From: an uncultured Flavobacteriaceae bacterium
GTDB taxonomy: Bacteria; Bacteroidota; Bacteroidia; Flavobacteriales; Flavobacteriaceae
Reading direction: 5' to 3'
Assembly (NCBI GenBank): GCA_947488435.1
Contig: CANKZG010000002.1
Coordinates: forward strand, 310,001-374,000
DNA: 64,000 nt
Shown here: positions 25,982-36,107 of the stretch, piece by piece
Layout: every line of letters begins with the position of its first letter
Position numbering within the stretch: the stretch's first letter is position 1
Translations under genes and position numbers: made by a program
The notes under the pieces: model-generated
Told to the model about the DNA's origin: nothing
What the model saw: only the letters and a program-made list of their open reading frames with translations
Database searches by the model: none

Positions 25982-27115
25982 ATGAAAAAGGTATTATTTA
26001 TAGATAGGGACGGCACCATCATAAAGGAAACGGTGGATGAGCAAATAGATGCTTTTGAAAAAATGATATTTTATCCTAAGGCATTCACGTATTTAGGTAA
26101 AATAGCTAAGGAGTTGGATTTTGAATTGGTTATGATTACCAATCAGGATGGTTTGGGAACAGAAGCATTTCCAGAAGATACATTCTGGCCAGTGCATAAT
26201 TTTATTTTAAAATCTTTTGAAAATGAAGGCGTCGTATTTTCTAAAGTATTTTTAGATCGCACATTTCCTCATGAAAATGCCGCTACGCGTAAACCGGGAA
26301 CCGGTTTATTGACCGAATTTTTTAGTGAAGACTATGATCTAAAAAACTCCTTCGTAATAGGAGACCGACTAACCGATATGGAGTTGGCTAAGAACTTGGG
26401 ATCTCAGGGAATATTTATCAATGATAATACGAATCTCGGCACCGATGAAATTACACTTGAGCAAGAAGAATTAGCAGATCATATTGCTTTGGAATGCAAT
26501 GATTGGGAGAAAATTTACAATTTTCTAAAACTTGAAAATCGTATTGCTGGTATTCATAGACAAACCAATGAGACAGCCATACAGATAAGTTTAAACTTGG
26601 ATGGTACGGGAAAAAGTGATATCACTACAGGAATTGCTTTTTTTGACCATATGCTTGATCAACTGGCCAGACATGGACAAATGGATTTAACCATTAAGGT
26701 AACTGGAGATTTAGAGGTAGATGAACACCATACCATAGAGGATACTGCTATTGCATTAGGAGAAGTTTTTCACAAAGCCTTAGGGAATAAATTAGGTATA
26801 GAACGTTACGGTTTTTGCTTGCCGATGGATGATTGTTTGGCTCAGGTAGCCATTGATTTTGGAGGAAGAAATTGGTTGGTTTGGGAAGCTGAATTTAAGC
26901 GAGAGATGATAGGTAAAATGCCTACGGAAATGTTCTATCATTTTTTCAAATCTTTTACAGATGGCGCTAAGGCTAATCTAAACATTAAAGCAGAAGGAAC
27001 CAATGAGCACCATAAGATAGAAGCAATTTTTAAAGCATTTGCTAAAGCCATTAAAATGGCGGTAAAACAAGATGTAGAAAAAATGGTGTTGCCAAGTACA
27101 AAAGGAATGTTGTAA
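25982..27115 (+). CDS. hisB: Bifunctional histidinol phosphatase / imidazoleglycerol-phosphate dehydratase
   Basis: The N-terminal half (about residues 1-165) is a HAD phosphatase with DRDGTI (catalytic aspartates, residues 8-13), TNQDGLG and [14 protein letters not shown]. The C-terminal half (about 185-377) is the manganese-dependent dehydratase with [16 protein letters not shown] and [14 protein letters not shown], repeated later as [14 protein letters not shown]. This fusion is usual in gammaproteobacteria and Bacteroidota. Confidence 0.96.
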   Translation: MKKVLFIDRDGTIIKETVDEQIDAFEKMIFYPKAFTYLGKIAKELDFELVMITNQDGLGTEAFPEDTFWPVHNFILKSFENEGVVFSKVFLDRTFPHENAATRKPGTGLLTEFFSEDYDLKNSFVIGDRLTDMELAKNLGSQGIFINDNTNLGTDEITLEQEELADHIALECNDWEKIYNFLKLENRIAGIHRQTNETAIQISLNLDGTGKSDITTGIAFFDHMLDQLARHGQMDLTIKVTGDLEVDEHHTIEDTAIALGEVFHKALGNKLGIERYGFCLPMDDCLAQVAIDFGGRNWLVWEAEFKREMIGKMPTEMFYHFFKSFTDGAKANLNIKAEGTNEHHKIEAIFKAFAKAIKMAVKQDVEKMVLPSTKGML

Positions 27116-27146
27116 TGCCAACGAATTAGTAAAGAGCCAAATAAAA

Positions 27147-27728
27147 ATGAGAATTGTAATTATTAATTACGGTGCTGGGAATATCCAAAGTATAAAATTT
27201 GCCATAAAACGTTTGGGTTACGATGCTGTTTTAAGTAGTGATCCAGAGGAAATTAAAGCCGCAGACAAGGTGATATTTCCTGGAGTAGGAGAGGCGAGTA
27301 GTGCAATGAAAAAACTGCGAGAAAGTGGATTGGATAAGATTATACCCCAATTAAAGCAACCGGTATTGGGGATATGCTTGGGGATGCAATTAATGTGTAA
27401 CTCATCCGAAGAAGGAAAAACCTATGGGCTTGGCATTTTTAACGTGGATGTAGTACGATTTTCGAATAGTGTGAAAGTACCTCAAATAGGATGGAATCGG
27501 ATTACAGATCTTAAAACTCAGTTGTTTAAAGGGGTATCGGGAGGGGAGCATATTTATTTAGTGCATAGTTTTTATGCACCTTTATGCGAATATACAATTG
27601 CTATTGCGGATTATGAATTGCAATATAGTGCAGCTTTAGGAAAAACTAATTTCTATGGCACCCAGTTTCATCCGGAAAAAAGCAGTACTGTTGGGGCGCA
27701 GATTTTACAGAATTTTTTAGAAATGTAA
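27147..27728 (+). CDS. hisH: Imidazole glycerol phosphate synthase, glutaminase subunit
   Basis: Supplies ammonia to HisF. The 193-residue class I amidotransferase has NYGAGNIQSIKFA at the start, the nucleophile cysteine in LGICLGMQLM (about residues 75-84), VPQIGWN, VHSFYA and the His-Glu pair in GTQFHPEKSS (about 171-180). Followed at 2 bases by a GNAT gene. Confidence 0.95.
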   Translation: MRIVIINYGAGNIQSIKFAIKRLGYDAVLSSDPEEIKAADKVIFPGVGEASSAMKKLRESGLDKIIPQLKQPVLGICLGMQLMCNSSEEGKTYGLGIFNVDVVRFSNSVKVPQIGWNRITDLKTQLFKGVSGGEHIYLVHSFYAPLCEYTIAIADYELQYSAALGKTNFYGTQFHPEKSSTVGAQILQNFLEM

Positions 27729-27730
27729 AG

Positions 27731-28156
27731 ATGGCAAAAACATACTATATCGATACAGAATTTGATAAAATGGATCTGGACTATGTTCATAATTACTTGT
27801 CTGAAAAAGCGTATTGGTCTAAAGGGCGATCCCGAGAATCGGTGGTGCAATCCATGAAGAATTCCATTTGTTTTGGTGTTTTTACCTCGGATAATAAGCA
27901 AGTTGGATTTGCTCGTTTGCTTACTGATTTTGTTGTTTTTGGATGGATTATGGATGTTTTTATTGACGATAGCTTTCAAGGCAAAGGAATTGGACAAACG
28001 TTAATGCAAACAATTTTGGAATACCCAGGTTTAGATAAGGTAAACGGTATTGGATTACGAACTTATGATGCTCATGGTTTATACCAAAAGTTCGGATTTA
28101 AACAAATCGAGGAAACAGATACATGGATGCTGAGAAAGAAGCGAGGTAAAAGATAA
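27731..28156 (+). CDS. GNAT family N-acetyltransferase
   Basis: A 141-residue acetyltransferase with the acetyl-CoA loop FQGKGIGQTLMQ (about residues 84-95), the strand MDVFIDD before it and LRTYDAHGLYQKFGF after it. The start region EFDKMDLDYVHNYLSEKAYW is typical of a GNAT subfamily that I recall as common in flavobacteria. Not closely similar to the other GNAT gene at 23198. Inside the his operon. Confidence 0.87.
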   Translation: MAKTYYIDTEFDKMDLDYVHNYLSEKAYWSKGRSRESVVQSMKNSICFGVFTSDNKQVGFARLLTDFVVFGWIMDVFIDDSFQGKGIGQTLMQTILEYPGLDKVNGIGLRTYDAHGLYQKFGFKQIEETDTWMLRKKRGKR

Positions 28157-28215
28157 AAAGATTAAGAAACAAATTTTAATATCAGTCACTTAACACGGAT
28201 TACTTAATTTATACA

Positions 28216-28992
28216 ATGAGAATAATACCGGCAATAGATATCATAGAAGGCAAATGCGTTCGACTTTCCAAAGGGGATTATGCCACCAAAAAAGTGTATA
28301 ATGAGAACCCATTAGAGGTTGCTAAAATGTTCGAAGCTCATGGTATATCGTATCTTCACTTGGTTGATTTAGATGGTGCAAAATCCAAACATATTGTAAA
28401 TCATAAGATTTTAGAATCTATCGCCAGCAAAACAAATCTAAAAGTAGATTTTGGAGGAGGGCTAAAAAGTGACGAAGATTTGCATATTGCCTTTGAAAGT
28501 GGGGCTAATCAAATTACAGGAGGAAGTATTGCGGTAAAAGATCCGCTCACGTTTGAATCATGGCTGTTAAAGTATGGTAACGAACAAATTATCTTAGGAG
28601 CAGATGCCCAAGAAGAAAAAGTAGCCATCTCGGGTTGGCAAGAAGCTTCATCAGAGTTATTACTGCCCTTTATAAGCAAATATGTAGCAAAAGGAATTCA
28701 GTATGTTATTTGTACGGATATTAGCAAAGACGGAATGCTAGAAGGTCCTTCTTTTGAATTATACCGCAAAATAATTGCGGAAACTGCTGCTGTTGAAACA
28801 AATACGAGTTCTAGCGGAGTTATAGATACCATCAAACCTGGAATAAAATTAATTGCAAGTGGTGGTATTTCAAGCTTTGATGAGCTTCCAAAACTTGCAA
28901 CTCTAGGGTGCGAAGGTGTCATTATTGGCAAAGCCATTTATGAAAATAGAATCTCCCTAAAGCAGTTAGAAGAATTTATCATAGCCGAATAA
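28216..28992 (+). CDS. hisA: Phosphoribosylformimino-5-aminoimidazole carboxamide ribotide isomerase
   Basis: Amadori rearrangement step of histidine synthesis. The 258-residue TIM barrel starts [21 protein letters not shown] with the catalytic Asp at residue 8, and has [35 protein letters not shown] with the second catalytic Asp, and the phosphate loops [10 protein letters not shown] and [10 protein letters not shown]. An insert rich in T and S around residues 191-208 lengthens one loop. Confidence 0.95.
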   Translation: MRIIPAIDIIEGKCVRLSKGDYATKKVYNENPLEVAKMFEAHGISYLHLVDLDGAKSKHIVNHKILESIASKTNLKVDFGGGLKSDEDLHIAFESGANQITGGSIAVKDPLTFESWLLKYGNEQIILGADAQEEKVAISGWQEASSELLLPFISKYVAKGIQYVICTDISKDGMLEGPSFELYRKIIAETAAVETNTSSSGVIDTIKPGIKLIASGGISSFDELPKLATLGCEGVIIGKAIYENRISLKQLEEFIIAE

Positions 28993-28993
28993 T

Positions 28994-29509
28994 ATGGAAG
29001 AGCAAACATTCAAAATAGAACTTATAGCCAATGCCAACTATAGAATGGACGAAAGCCTGCGTATGATACAGCTGAGTTGTGATCAACTTTCAGAAACTGA
29101 TATTTGGAAAAAACCGAATGGAGCATTGAATAGCGTGGGTAATCTAATTCTACATCTTTGTGGTAATATTACACAATACGCGATTTCCTCTCTTGGAGGT
29201 GCAATTGATAATAGGCAAAGGGATTTAGAATTTCAATCTTCTGAAACACATAAAAAAGCAGCGTTACTGGCAAAACTCGGAAATACAATCGCTACCGCAA
29301 AGGATGTTTTAGCGCGATTAGAAAGTGAGGAATTTTTGAGAAAACGAGAGGTTCAAGGCTTCTATCTTTCTGGTGTTGGTATTATTATCCATTTTGTAGA
29401 ACATCTTTCCTACCATACGGGACAAATTGCCTTCTGGACCAAAATACTCAAGGAGAAAGATTTAGGATTTTATGATGACAGGGATTTGAATATTAAAAAC
29501 GACGATTAA
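28994..29509 (+). CDS. DinB-like four-helix protein (DUF1572-type)
   Basis: A 171-residue putative metal-binding helical bundle. Histidines typical of the DinB/YfiT fold are present: LILHLCGN (about residue 48) and [16 protein letters not shown] (about 133-148), where HxxxH-like spacing supplies the metal ligands. Family members include thiol-dependent transferases; activity here unknown. Set 1 base after hisA and 1 base before hisF, so it is firmly inside the operon. Confidence 0.8.
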   Translation: MEEQTFKIELIANANYRMDESLRMIQLSCDQLSETDIWKKPNGALNSVGNLILHLCGNITQYAISSLGGAIDNRQRDLEFQSSETHKKAALLAKLGNTIATAKDVLARLESEEFLRKREVQGFYLSGVGIIIHFVEHLSYHTGQIAFWTKILKEKDLGFYDDRDLNIKNDD

Positions 29510-29510
29510 A

Positions 29511-30266
29511 ATGCTGACAAAACGAATTATTCCTTGTTTGGATATTAAAAACGGAAGAACCGTTAAAGGGGTTAATTTTGTAGACCTTAGGGATGCAGGA
29601 GATCCTGTAGAACTTGCAGAAATTTATGCAAATACTGGTGCAGATGAATTGGTTTTTTTGGATATATCGGCCACCGAAGAGCGCAGAAAAACGCTAGCAA
29701 ATTTAGTATTGCGTGTTGCCGAAAAAGTAAACATCCCCTTTACAGTAGGAGGAGGAATTAGTTCAATAGAAGATGTCGATGTTTTATTGCAAAATGGAGC
29801 AGATAAAGTTTCTATAAATTCATCCGCGGTAAAAAATCCACAATTGATAAACGACTTAGTTGCTAAATTCGGATCGCAATGTATTGTGGTAGCCATTGAC
29901 GCTAAACAAATAGATGGGCAATGGATAGTACATTTAGTAGGAGGTAAAGTACCTACTGACTTGGATCTTTTCGAATGGGCGAAAGAAGTGGAACAGCGAG
30001 GTGCTGGCGAAATTTTATTTACTTCGATGGATAATGATGGAACAAAAGATGGTTTTGCCAATGTGGCATTAGCAAAATTATCTACCGAATTAAATATCCC
30101 AATAATAGCATCGGGAGGTGCCGGAACTATGACTCATTTTTTGGATACCTTTACCGAGGGGAAAGCAGACGCGGCCTTAGCAGCTAGTGTTTTTCATTTC
30201 AAAGAAATAGAGATCAAGGAACTGAAGGAAAAATTACAGGAAGAAGGTATTCCTGTACGATTATAA
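29511..30266 (+). CDS. hisF: Imidazole glycerol phosphate synthase, cyclase subunit
   Basis: Partner of HisH; closes the imidazole ring. The 251-residue TIM barrel starts [20 protein letters not shown] with catalytic Asp at residue 11, and has the second Asp in [13 protein letters not shown] (about 169-181), the phosphate loops FTVGGGISS and IIASGGAGT, and [12 protein letters not shown]. Confidence 0.96.
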   Translation: MLTKRIIPCLDIKNGRTVKGVNFVDLRDAGDPVELAEIYANTGADELVFLDISATEERRKTLANLVLRVAEKVNIPFTVGGGISSIEDVDVLLQNGADKVSINSSAVKNPQLINDLVAKFGSQCIVVAIDAKQIDGQWIVHLVGGKVPTDLDLFEWAKEVEQRGAGEILFTSMDNDGTKDGFANVALAKLSTELNIPIIASGGAGTMTHFLDTFTEGKADAALAASVFHFKEIEIKELKEKLQEEGIPVRL

Positions 30267-30300
30267 TACACTTATTGTTTTGAATAGCAATTACGAACAA

Positions 30301-30900
30301 ATGACTATAGATTTCAACAAAAATAAAGATGGCTTGGTGCCAGCAATTATTCAAGATGCTCAAACACAAAAAGTGTTGATGTTGGGCTATATGAATGCTG
30401 ATGCATTAAAAAAGACTCAGGAAATTGGAAAAGTTACTTTTTATAGCAGAACCAAACAACGTCTTTGGACAAAAGGAGAAGAAAGCGGAAATTTTTTGAA
30501 GGTAGTTTCCATAAAAGAAGATTGCGATCACGACACTCTGCTAATAACAGTTAATCCTGTTGGTCCAACTTGTCATACAGGAACCGATACTTGTTGGGCA
30601 GAAGAAAATACAGATCATTACGGGTTTTTATCCCACCTGGAAACTATTATTCAATCTAGAAAAGCCAATGTAGCAGACGAAAAAAGTTATGTGGCTTCTT
30701 TATTCCGAAAGGGAATAAATAAGATTGCGCAAAAAGTGGGAGAAGAGGCGGTTGAGGTAGTAATCGAAGCCAAAGACGATAATGAAGAACTCTTTCTTAA
30801 TGAAAGTGCGGACCTCTTGTTTCATTACCTTATTTTATTGCAAGCTAAGGGCTATAAATTAGAAAATGTAATGGAGGTACTAAAAGGAAGGCATCGCTAA
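30301..30900 (+). CDS. hisIE: Bifunctional phosphoribosyl-AMP cyclohydrolase / phosphoribosyl-ATP pyrophosphatase
   Basis: Second and third steps of histidine synthesis. 199 residues from ATG 30301 (an in-frame TTG at 30280 is possible but less typical). The HisI part has VLMLGYMNADAL, FYSRTKQRLWTKGEESGN and the zinc site DCDHDTLLI with GPTCHTGTDTCW; the HisE part (about 105-199) has ASLFRKGINKIAQKVGEEAVEVVIEA. Last gene of the operon. Confidence 0.95.
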   Translation: MTIDFNKNKDGLVPAIIQDAQTQKVLMLGYMNADALKKTQEIGKVTFYSRTKQRLWTKGEESGNFLKVVSIKEDCDHDTLLITVNPVGPTCHTGTDTCWAEENTDHYGFLSHLETIIQSRKANVADEKSYVASLFRKGINKIAQKVGEEAVEVVIEAKDDNEELFLNESADLLFHYLILLQAKGYKLENVMEVLKGRHR

Positions 30901-30908
30901 AATCTAGT

Positions 30909-30929
30909 ATTTTAGTAAAGTACTAAAAT
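30909..30929. terminator. Inverted repeat between the converging hisIE and DUF1853 genes
   Basis: Perfect 9-bp stem ATTTTAGTA / TACTAAAAT with loop aag. It has an A/T-rich stem and no clear T tail on either side, so termination is plausible from position only. Confidence 0.4.
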
Positions 30930-30941
30930 GTGAGTGTCTAT

Positions 30942-31781
30942 TTAAGGCGTACTTGTTTCCTGATTGCTCCACCATACTACAAAACATTTTTCCATGGTCC
31001 CATCTGGTTTTAGAAGCCAAACCATTGGAGATTTCTTTTGAAGTAAATAAGCATTAATTTCCAATATAGCTTCATTATAAGATATCCATTTGCGATTAAT
31101 TTCGGGGAGTAATACCCATTCTTGTCTTTTAGGGATATAAAAGGATGTAGCTTTAAAATAAGGCTCTTTTAACAGTTTACTAGATAACCAATACCCGCAA
31201 ATGCAATCTTGATTTATTGGGTGTAGACTAATATTAGAATGCGTATATGGCACAAACAATTGTGCTTTAAAACAGGCTTGATTGTTTAGTGTATTCGAGT
31301 TTATGTGATGCGTTTTTAATGCTTTAATTCCGGCATCAGTTTGGGATAGTGGAAATTGTTTGTTCTTAACTTTTTCCAATTTGGCAAAAAATACATCTCC
31401 ACGATTGGGACCAATAAGTTGATGAAGTGGGTTTGAAATTGATAAATCGATAAGGTAAAACTTATAAGAAAGTTCGATATGCAGCTGTATTTGAAGTAGT
31501 TTATCTAGAACTACAAAGTCAATTTCTCCGATATCACGTTTATTTTTTCGGATGGGTAAATTGCGAACTAAAACAGTATATCGTTTTGAATGACCAAGTA
31601 GTTGATGGAATACATGTTCCATCTGATGTCCAAGACGGATGTTATCGGGATAGTACTTAGGTACGAAGTTTTTTAAATCTAGATCCGGAAAATCAAACTG
31701 CTGTAATCCAAATTGTTGATCTTTCCATAAAGGAGGAGTATTTAGAAAAGCTTTAAAATAAACGATACTTGTAGCTGACAT
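30942..31781 (-). CDS. DUF1853 family protein
   Basis: A 279-residue soluble protein with the DUF1853 pattern: RLGHQMEHVFHQLLGHS and GEIDFVVLDKLLQIQLHIELSYKFYLID in the N-terminal half (a nuclease-like core arrangement E...D...ExxxK-like is suggestive: EIDF, then HIELSYKF), later GPNRGDVFFAKLEKVKNKQFPLS. Family function unknown; a PD-(D/E)XK-like fold is my inference from the D-x(n)-E-x-S/x-Y/K spacing. Monocistronic, converging on the his operon. Confidence 0.75.
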   Translation of the reverse strand: MSATSIVYFKAFLNTPPLWKDQQFGLQQFDFPDLDLKNFVPKYYPDNIRLGHQMEHVFHQLLGHSKRYTVLVRNLPIRKNKRDIGEIDFVVLDKLLQIQLHIELSYKFYLIDLSISNPLHQLIGPNRGDVFFAKLEKVKNKQFPLSQTDAGIKALKTHHINSNTLNNQACFKAQLFVPYTHSNISLHPINQDCICGYWLSSKLLKEPYFKATSFYIPKRQEWVLLPEINRKWISYNEAILEINAYLLQKKSPMVWLLKPDGTMEKCFVVWWSNQETSTP

Positions 31782-31859
31782 ATAAAACGAAGTTAAACGA
31801 AACAGTTAAGTTTTCATTAAAAGCGCAGGGGTATCTATGAATTATATTATTTTTATAGT

Positions 31860-32999
31860 ATGGCTATGAACTTAAGAAAGGGTTTTCAATTCACTTCCTA
31901 TAAAGCCCCAGATCAATCTCCATTTGAAAAGCTTTTTGAAATTTTCAAGGAACTGATTACGCATACCTCTGGAGATGTAGATGAAGCTTTGGATTGGTTG
32001 CGAGAATTGGATAAGGAGTATGAACTTACAGATGAAAATTATACCATTGATGATTTTATTGAAGATTTAAAAGCAAAGGGATATCTAAAAGAAGAATTGG
32101 AAAATGGTGATGGTGATAAAGAAGGCGATGGAGGAGGTAATTTATCTGCAACAGGAAAATTAGAAAGAGCGATTCGGCAGCAAGCTTTGGATCAGATCTT
32201 TGGAAAATTAAAACGAAGTGGAGCCGGGAATCACAAGACGGGAAAATCTGGTCGGGGAGATGAGCATACCGGAGAATTTCGCGAGTATCGATACGGTGAT
32301 GGCTTGGAGCATATCTCAATTACAGAAAGCCTTAAGAATGCGCAAGTAAATCATGGAATTGATTCTTTTTCGCTCAGCGAGGAAGATCTTGTAGTAGAGG
32401 ATACTCAGTTTAAAGCTCAAATGAGTACGGTACTTATGATTGATATCAGTCATAGTATGATTTTATACGGAGAAGATCGGATAACTCCGGCTAAAAAAGT
32501 GGCAATGGCTTTGGCTGAACTCATTACCACGCGTTATCCTAAAGACACCTTAGATATTTTAGTTTTTGGAAATGACGCTTGGCCAATTTCAATAAAGGAA
32601 CTTCCATATTTGAAAGTAGGTCCTTATCATACCAATACCGTGGCGGGTTTGCAATTGGCGATGGATATGTTGCGAAGAAAAAGAAATACCAATAAACAGA
32701 TTTTTATGATTACCGATGGAAAACCCAGTTGTTTGCGACTTCCAGATGGGAATTATTATAAAAATAGTGTTGGGCTGGACGATTATATTGTAGAAAAATG
32801 CTATGCAATGGCTCAACAAGCTCGTAAATTACATATTCCAATTACCACATTTATGATCGCCCAAGATCCATATTTAATGCAATTTATTCGTCATTTTACC
32901 AAGGCAAATAAAGGAAAAGCGTTTTATACGGGTCTCAAAGGACTAGGTGAAATGATTTTTGAAGATTACGAACAAAATAGAAGAAAACGAATCAAATAG
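31860..32999 (+). CDS. VWA-domain protein paired with an AAA ATPase
   Basis: A 379-residue soluble protein. An acidic, glycine-rich linker lies at about residues 78-100 (ENGDGDKEGDGGG), and the C-terminal half is a VWA domain with the metal site DISHSM (about 199-204), the threonine region NTVAGLQLAMDML and the third element ITDGKPS (about 287-293). Together with the AAA protein 77 bases downstream it forms a MoxR/chelatase-like pair (comparable in idea to RavA-ViaA or BchI-BchD). Client unknown. Confidence 0.82.
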   Translation: MAMNLRKGFQFTSYKAPDQSPFEKLFEIFKELITHTSGDVDEALDWLRELDKEYELTDENYTIDDFIEDLKAKGYLKEELENGDGDKEGDGGGNLSATGKLERAIRQQALDQIFGKLKRSGAGNHKTGKSGRGDEHTGEFREYRYGDGLEHISITESLKNAQVNHGIDSFSLSEEDLVVEDTQFKAQMSTVLMIDISHSMILYGEDRITPAKKVAMALAELITTRYPKDTLDILVFGNDAWPISIKELPYLKVGPYHTNTVAGLQLAMDMLRRKRNTNKQIFMITDGKPSCLRLPDGNYYKNSVGLDDYIVEKCYAMAQQARKLHIPITTFMIAQDPYLMQFIRHFTKANKGKAFYTGLKGLGEMIFEDYEQNRRKRIK

Positions 33000-33076
33000 T
33001 ATTCTAAATTAAAGACAAACAAAGTGATGCTAAGTATAGTATACAACTTTTGTTTACTTAACACTATAAAATACCA

Positions 33077-34546
33077 ATGAGCATAGATTACAAAAAAATA
33101 AAAACGTTAGGTGCGCTAAAAAAAGCTGGTTACAAAGTTAAAAGTATTCGAGATGAACTTCGCGATAATTTAAGAGAAAAAATTGCTAAAGGAGAAGAGG
33201 TATTTGTCGGTGTTTGGGGATATGAAAACACAGTAATACCTGAATTGGAGCGTGCTATTTTATCTAGGCATAATATAAACTTACTAGGTCTGCGAGGACA
33301 AGCCAAGACAAGGCTTGCACGTCTAATGATTAACTTGCTCGACGAATGGATTCCCGTCGTTGAAGGTTCAGAAATTAATGACGATCCTTTACATCCTATT
33401 TCCCGATATGCCATAAATCTAATTGCAGAAAAAGGGGAGGAGACACCCATTACTTGGTTACATCGGGAAGATCGGTTTTATGAGAAATTAGCTACTCCTG
33501 ATGTGACTGTCGCAGATTTAATTGGAGATGTTGACCCTATTAAAGCGGCAAATCTTAAACTGTCTTATGCAGACGATAGAGTAATTCATTTTGGGATGAT
33601 CCCTAGAGCCAATCGCTGTATTTTTGTTATTAATGAATTACCTGACTTGCAGGCCAGAATTCAAGTTTCTTTGTTTAATATTTTACAAGAAGGAGATATT
33701 CAAATACGAGGATTTAAATTGCGTTTACCATTGGACTTACAGTTTGTTTTTACTGCAAACCCGGAGGATTATACAAATAGAGGAAGTATTGTTACACCTT
33801 TAAAAGACCGAATTGGGTCTCAAATTTTAACACATTACCCCGAGGACATTGAAACTGCCAGAAAAATCACAGATCAAGAAGCGAAATTGGATCACCGACA
33901 AACGGAAGCAATTTACATTTCAGATGCTGCAAAAGATTTGTTGGAACAAATAAGTTTTGAAGCACGCGATAGTGAGTATGTGGATGTTAAAAGTGGGGTA
34001 AGTGCCCGAATGAGTATTACAGCTTTTGAGAACTTACTTAGTACTGCAGAACGCAGGTCACTGCTATCAGGGGAAGAAATTACTGCTGTTCGACTTTCAG
34101 ATTTTATGGGGGTTATTCCCGCAATTACCGGTAAAATTGAGTTGGTTTATGAAGGAGAGCAAGAAGGAGCAGGGGGTGTTGCAGAATCTTTATTGGAAAG
34201 TGCGGTAAAGACCATCTTTTCTACCTATTTTCCAGAAATTAATAAATTGGAACGAAAGGATGCTGAAACCCCATATGATGCAATTTTATCTTGGTTTTTT
34301 GATGGAGAAGGATTTGAATTGCTGGATGAGGCTTCAGATGTCTATTATAAAGAACAATTAGATGCGATAGTACCTTTGGAAGATCTGGTAAGAAAACATC
34401 AACCGGATACGAATAAAAAGGATAGTTATTTTTTAAAGGAACTGGTTTTATGGGGATTGGTGGCACATAAGAAACTAAGTAAAAATCGCTTTGTTCAAGG
34501 TTACCAATTCAAGGATTTATACGGGAGCTTTATAAGAGGGTTATAA
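33077..34546 (+). CDS. AAA+ ATPase of the MoxR / magnesium-chelatase group
   Basis: A 489-residue AAA+ protein. Walker A is GLRGQAKT (about residues 75-82). The Walker B region reads CIFVINELPDLQARIQVSL (about 189-207): the usual Asp-Glu pair is Asn-Glu here. The sensor 1 segment FVFTANPEDYTNRG and the arginine-bearing PLKDRIGSQI follow. Large chelatase-type inserts around residue 130-170. It works with the VWA partner upstream, presumably as a chaperone-like remodelling machine. It converges with the histidine kinase gene. Confidence 0.82.
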   Translation: MSIDYKKIKTLGALKKAGYKVKSIRDELRDNLREKIAKGEEVFVGVWGYENTVIPELERAILSRHNINLLGLRGQAKTRLARLMINLLDEWIPVVEGSEINDDPLHPISRYAINLIAEKGEETPITWLHREDRFYEKLATPDVTVADLIGDVDPIKAANLKLSYADDRVIHFGMIPRANRCIFVINELPDLQARIQVSLFNILQEGDIQIRGFKLRLPLDLQFVFTANPEDYTNRGSIVTPLKDRIGSQILTHYPEDIETARKITDQEAKLDHRQTEAIYISDAAKDLLEQISFEARDSEYVDVKSGVSARMSITAFENLLSTAERRSLLSGEEITAVRLSDFMGVIPAITGKIELVYEGEQEGAGGVAESLLESAVKTIFSTYFPEINKLERKDAETPYDAILSWFFDGEGFELLDEASDVYYKEQLDAIVPLEDLVRKHQPDTNKKDSYFLKELVLWGLVAHKKLSKNRFVQGYQFKDLYGSFIRGL

Positions 34547-34604
34547 AAAAGTAATGCATTAAATGTTCGGGTTTTAATACGATACATTTCTTTGCAAAGA
34601 ACTA

Positions 34605-36107
34605 TTATAATTTATAAGAGGGGAGCTGAAACTTAAAACTGCTCCCTTCTTTATGTTTACTGACCAAAGTAATAGAAGTTTGATGCAGATCCATTATTTT
34701 TTTAACAATAGCAAGACCTAACCCGTACCCTGCCTTTGGCGAGGTACCCTCTACTTGCTTGTAACGATCAAAAATATAGGGTTGCTCCTTTTCATGAATA
34801 CCTCTTCCTGTATCTTTTACAATAACTTCAATAACCTCTGCATTTATTTTTTTGACAATTAATGCAATTTTTCCCCCAGCATCTGTGAACTTTAATGCAT
34901 TTTCCATTAAATTTTGTAACGCTCTTTCGATAAGTCCAATATCTCCATATACCATACAATTTTCTTCGGGTCTCTCTAATTTTAAATCGATATCTTGTTT
35001 TGCACCTATGAGGTTAAATTTAGCGATGATATCCTGAGAGAGCTCACAAATGGAGAATGCTTCTTTTTCCGGTTTTACCTGCTCCGCTTCTAGTTTAGAG
35101 TACTCAAAAAGTTGGTGGATAAGTTTCGATAAACGATCCACATTATCATGCGTTATTTGAAGATATTCTTCCCGTTCAGCTTCTGTTAATGTGTCTTTTT
35201 TCATCTGTAATGTCTCCACATACCCTTTTAAAATCGCTAAAGGTGTCCGTAAATCGTGAGAAACATTGGCAATGAGTTCTCTTCTCAAAAGATCTACTGA
35301 TTTCATTTGATCGATATTGTTTACAATATCGTCTGCCATGGCATTAAAAGACAATGCAAAAACTTCAATATCTGACTTTTCAGGGTTTTTAATACGAGCA
35401 TTTAAATCACCTTCCTGAAATCGTTTGATAACTCGTGATATTAATCGGAGGTTCTTGGTTAAAAACCATATACTTAAGGTTCCTATAATAACGGCAAATA
35501 ACATCGCCATTAGGGTAGCACCAACACCAAGTTTAGTAAAATAAGGGGCTAATAAATCATTACTTATCAATTGAAATTCTTGCCCTGCCAATATAATATA
35601 AACATAGCCTTGACGACCGTCTCTATTGAATGAGGCTGCAGAGAATATCTTTTGTTCTCCAGGGTTTCTGGGGTCATCTCCCAAAACATATTGTTCTCCG
35701 TTGGATTGAATAAATGTTTTTATTGGCTTTAAGGAAACACTTTTTACGGGAGAATTCTCATCGTGATCTAAGACTACAGAATACAATATTTCACCGTCAG
35801 CGTCCAAAAGGTACACTTCAATACTGCGATTTACGGCCATCATATCACGCATCACATCCCCAAACAAGGATTTGTTTACGCTGCCATCATTTAAGAAGGG
35901 AGAATCATTTTGAAATTTTTCTTCAATTAAATGATGAGCTACATTGGCATTTACACGCTGGGCAGTTGCTTGATTGTATTTATTTGCAAAATAAACCGTA
36001 ATAAACACATAAGAAGCTCCCATAAGAATAATTATGAGAACAAATGCCAATAATAATTTTTTTATAAGTTTTGGAGGGGTAACCATTCTTTCAACTAATG
36101 GACTCAT
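34605..36107 (-). CDS. Sensor histidine kinase (membrane, HAMP)
   Basis: A 500-residue kinase: first membrane helix at about 17-37, a periplasmic sensor of about 150 residues, second helix at about 195-217, HAMP domain (about 218-270), HisKA with the phospho-accepting His in NVSHDLRTPLAILKG (about 288-302), and an ATPase domain with LMENALKFTDAG (N box), KDTGRGIHE (G1) and GYGLGLAIVKKI (G2). Its start overlaps the stop of the response regulator gene by 4 bases, so the two form one unit. Ligand unknown. Confidence 0.92.
   Translation of the reverse strand: MSPLVERMVTPPKLIKKLLLAFVLIIILMGASYVFITVYFANKYNQATAQRVNANVAHHLIEEKFQNDSPFLNDGSVNKSLFGDVMRDMMAVNRSIEVYLLDADGEILYSVVLDHDENSPVKSVSLKPIKTFIQSNGEQYVLGDDPRNPGEQKIFSAASFNRDGRQGYVYIILAGQEFQLISNDLLAPYFTKLGVGATLMAMLFAVIIGTLSIWFLTKNLRLISRVIKRFQEGDLNARIKNPEKSDIEVFALSFNAMADDIVNNIDQMKSVDLLRRELIANVSHDLRTPLAILKGYVETLQMKKDTLTEAEREEYLQITHDNVDRLSKLIHQLFEYSKLEAEQVKPEKEAFSICELSQDIIAKFNLIGAKQDIDLKLERPEENCMVYGDIGLIERALQNLMENALKFTDAGGKIALIVKKINAEVIEVIVKDTGRGIHEKEQPYIFDRYKQVEGTSPKAGYGLGLAIVKKIMDLHQTSITLVSKHKEGSSFKFQLPSYKL

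Noticed and set aside
25982-27115. Possible artefactual fusion of a HAD phosphatase and a dehydratase
   Set aside because: Bifunctional hisB is a well-known form.
29624-30061. 145-codon open frame antisense to hisF
   Set aside because: Shadow of the conserved hisF; composition (Ser/Thr-rich) is that of a reverse-frame artefact.
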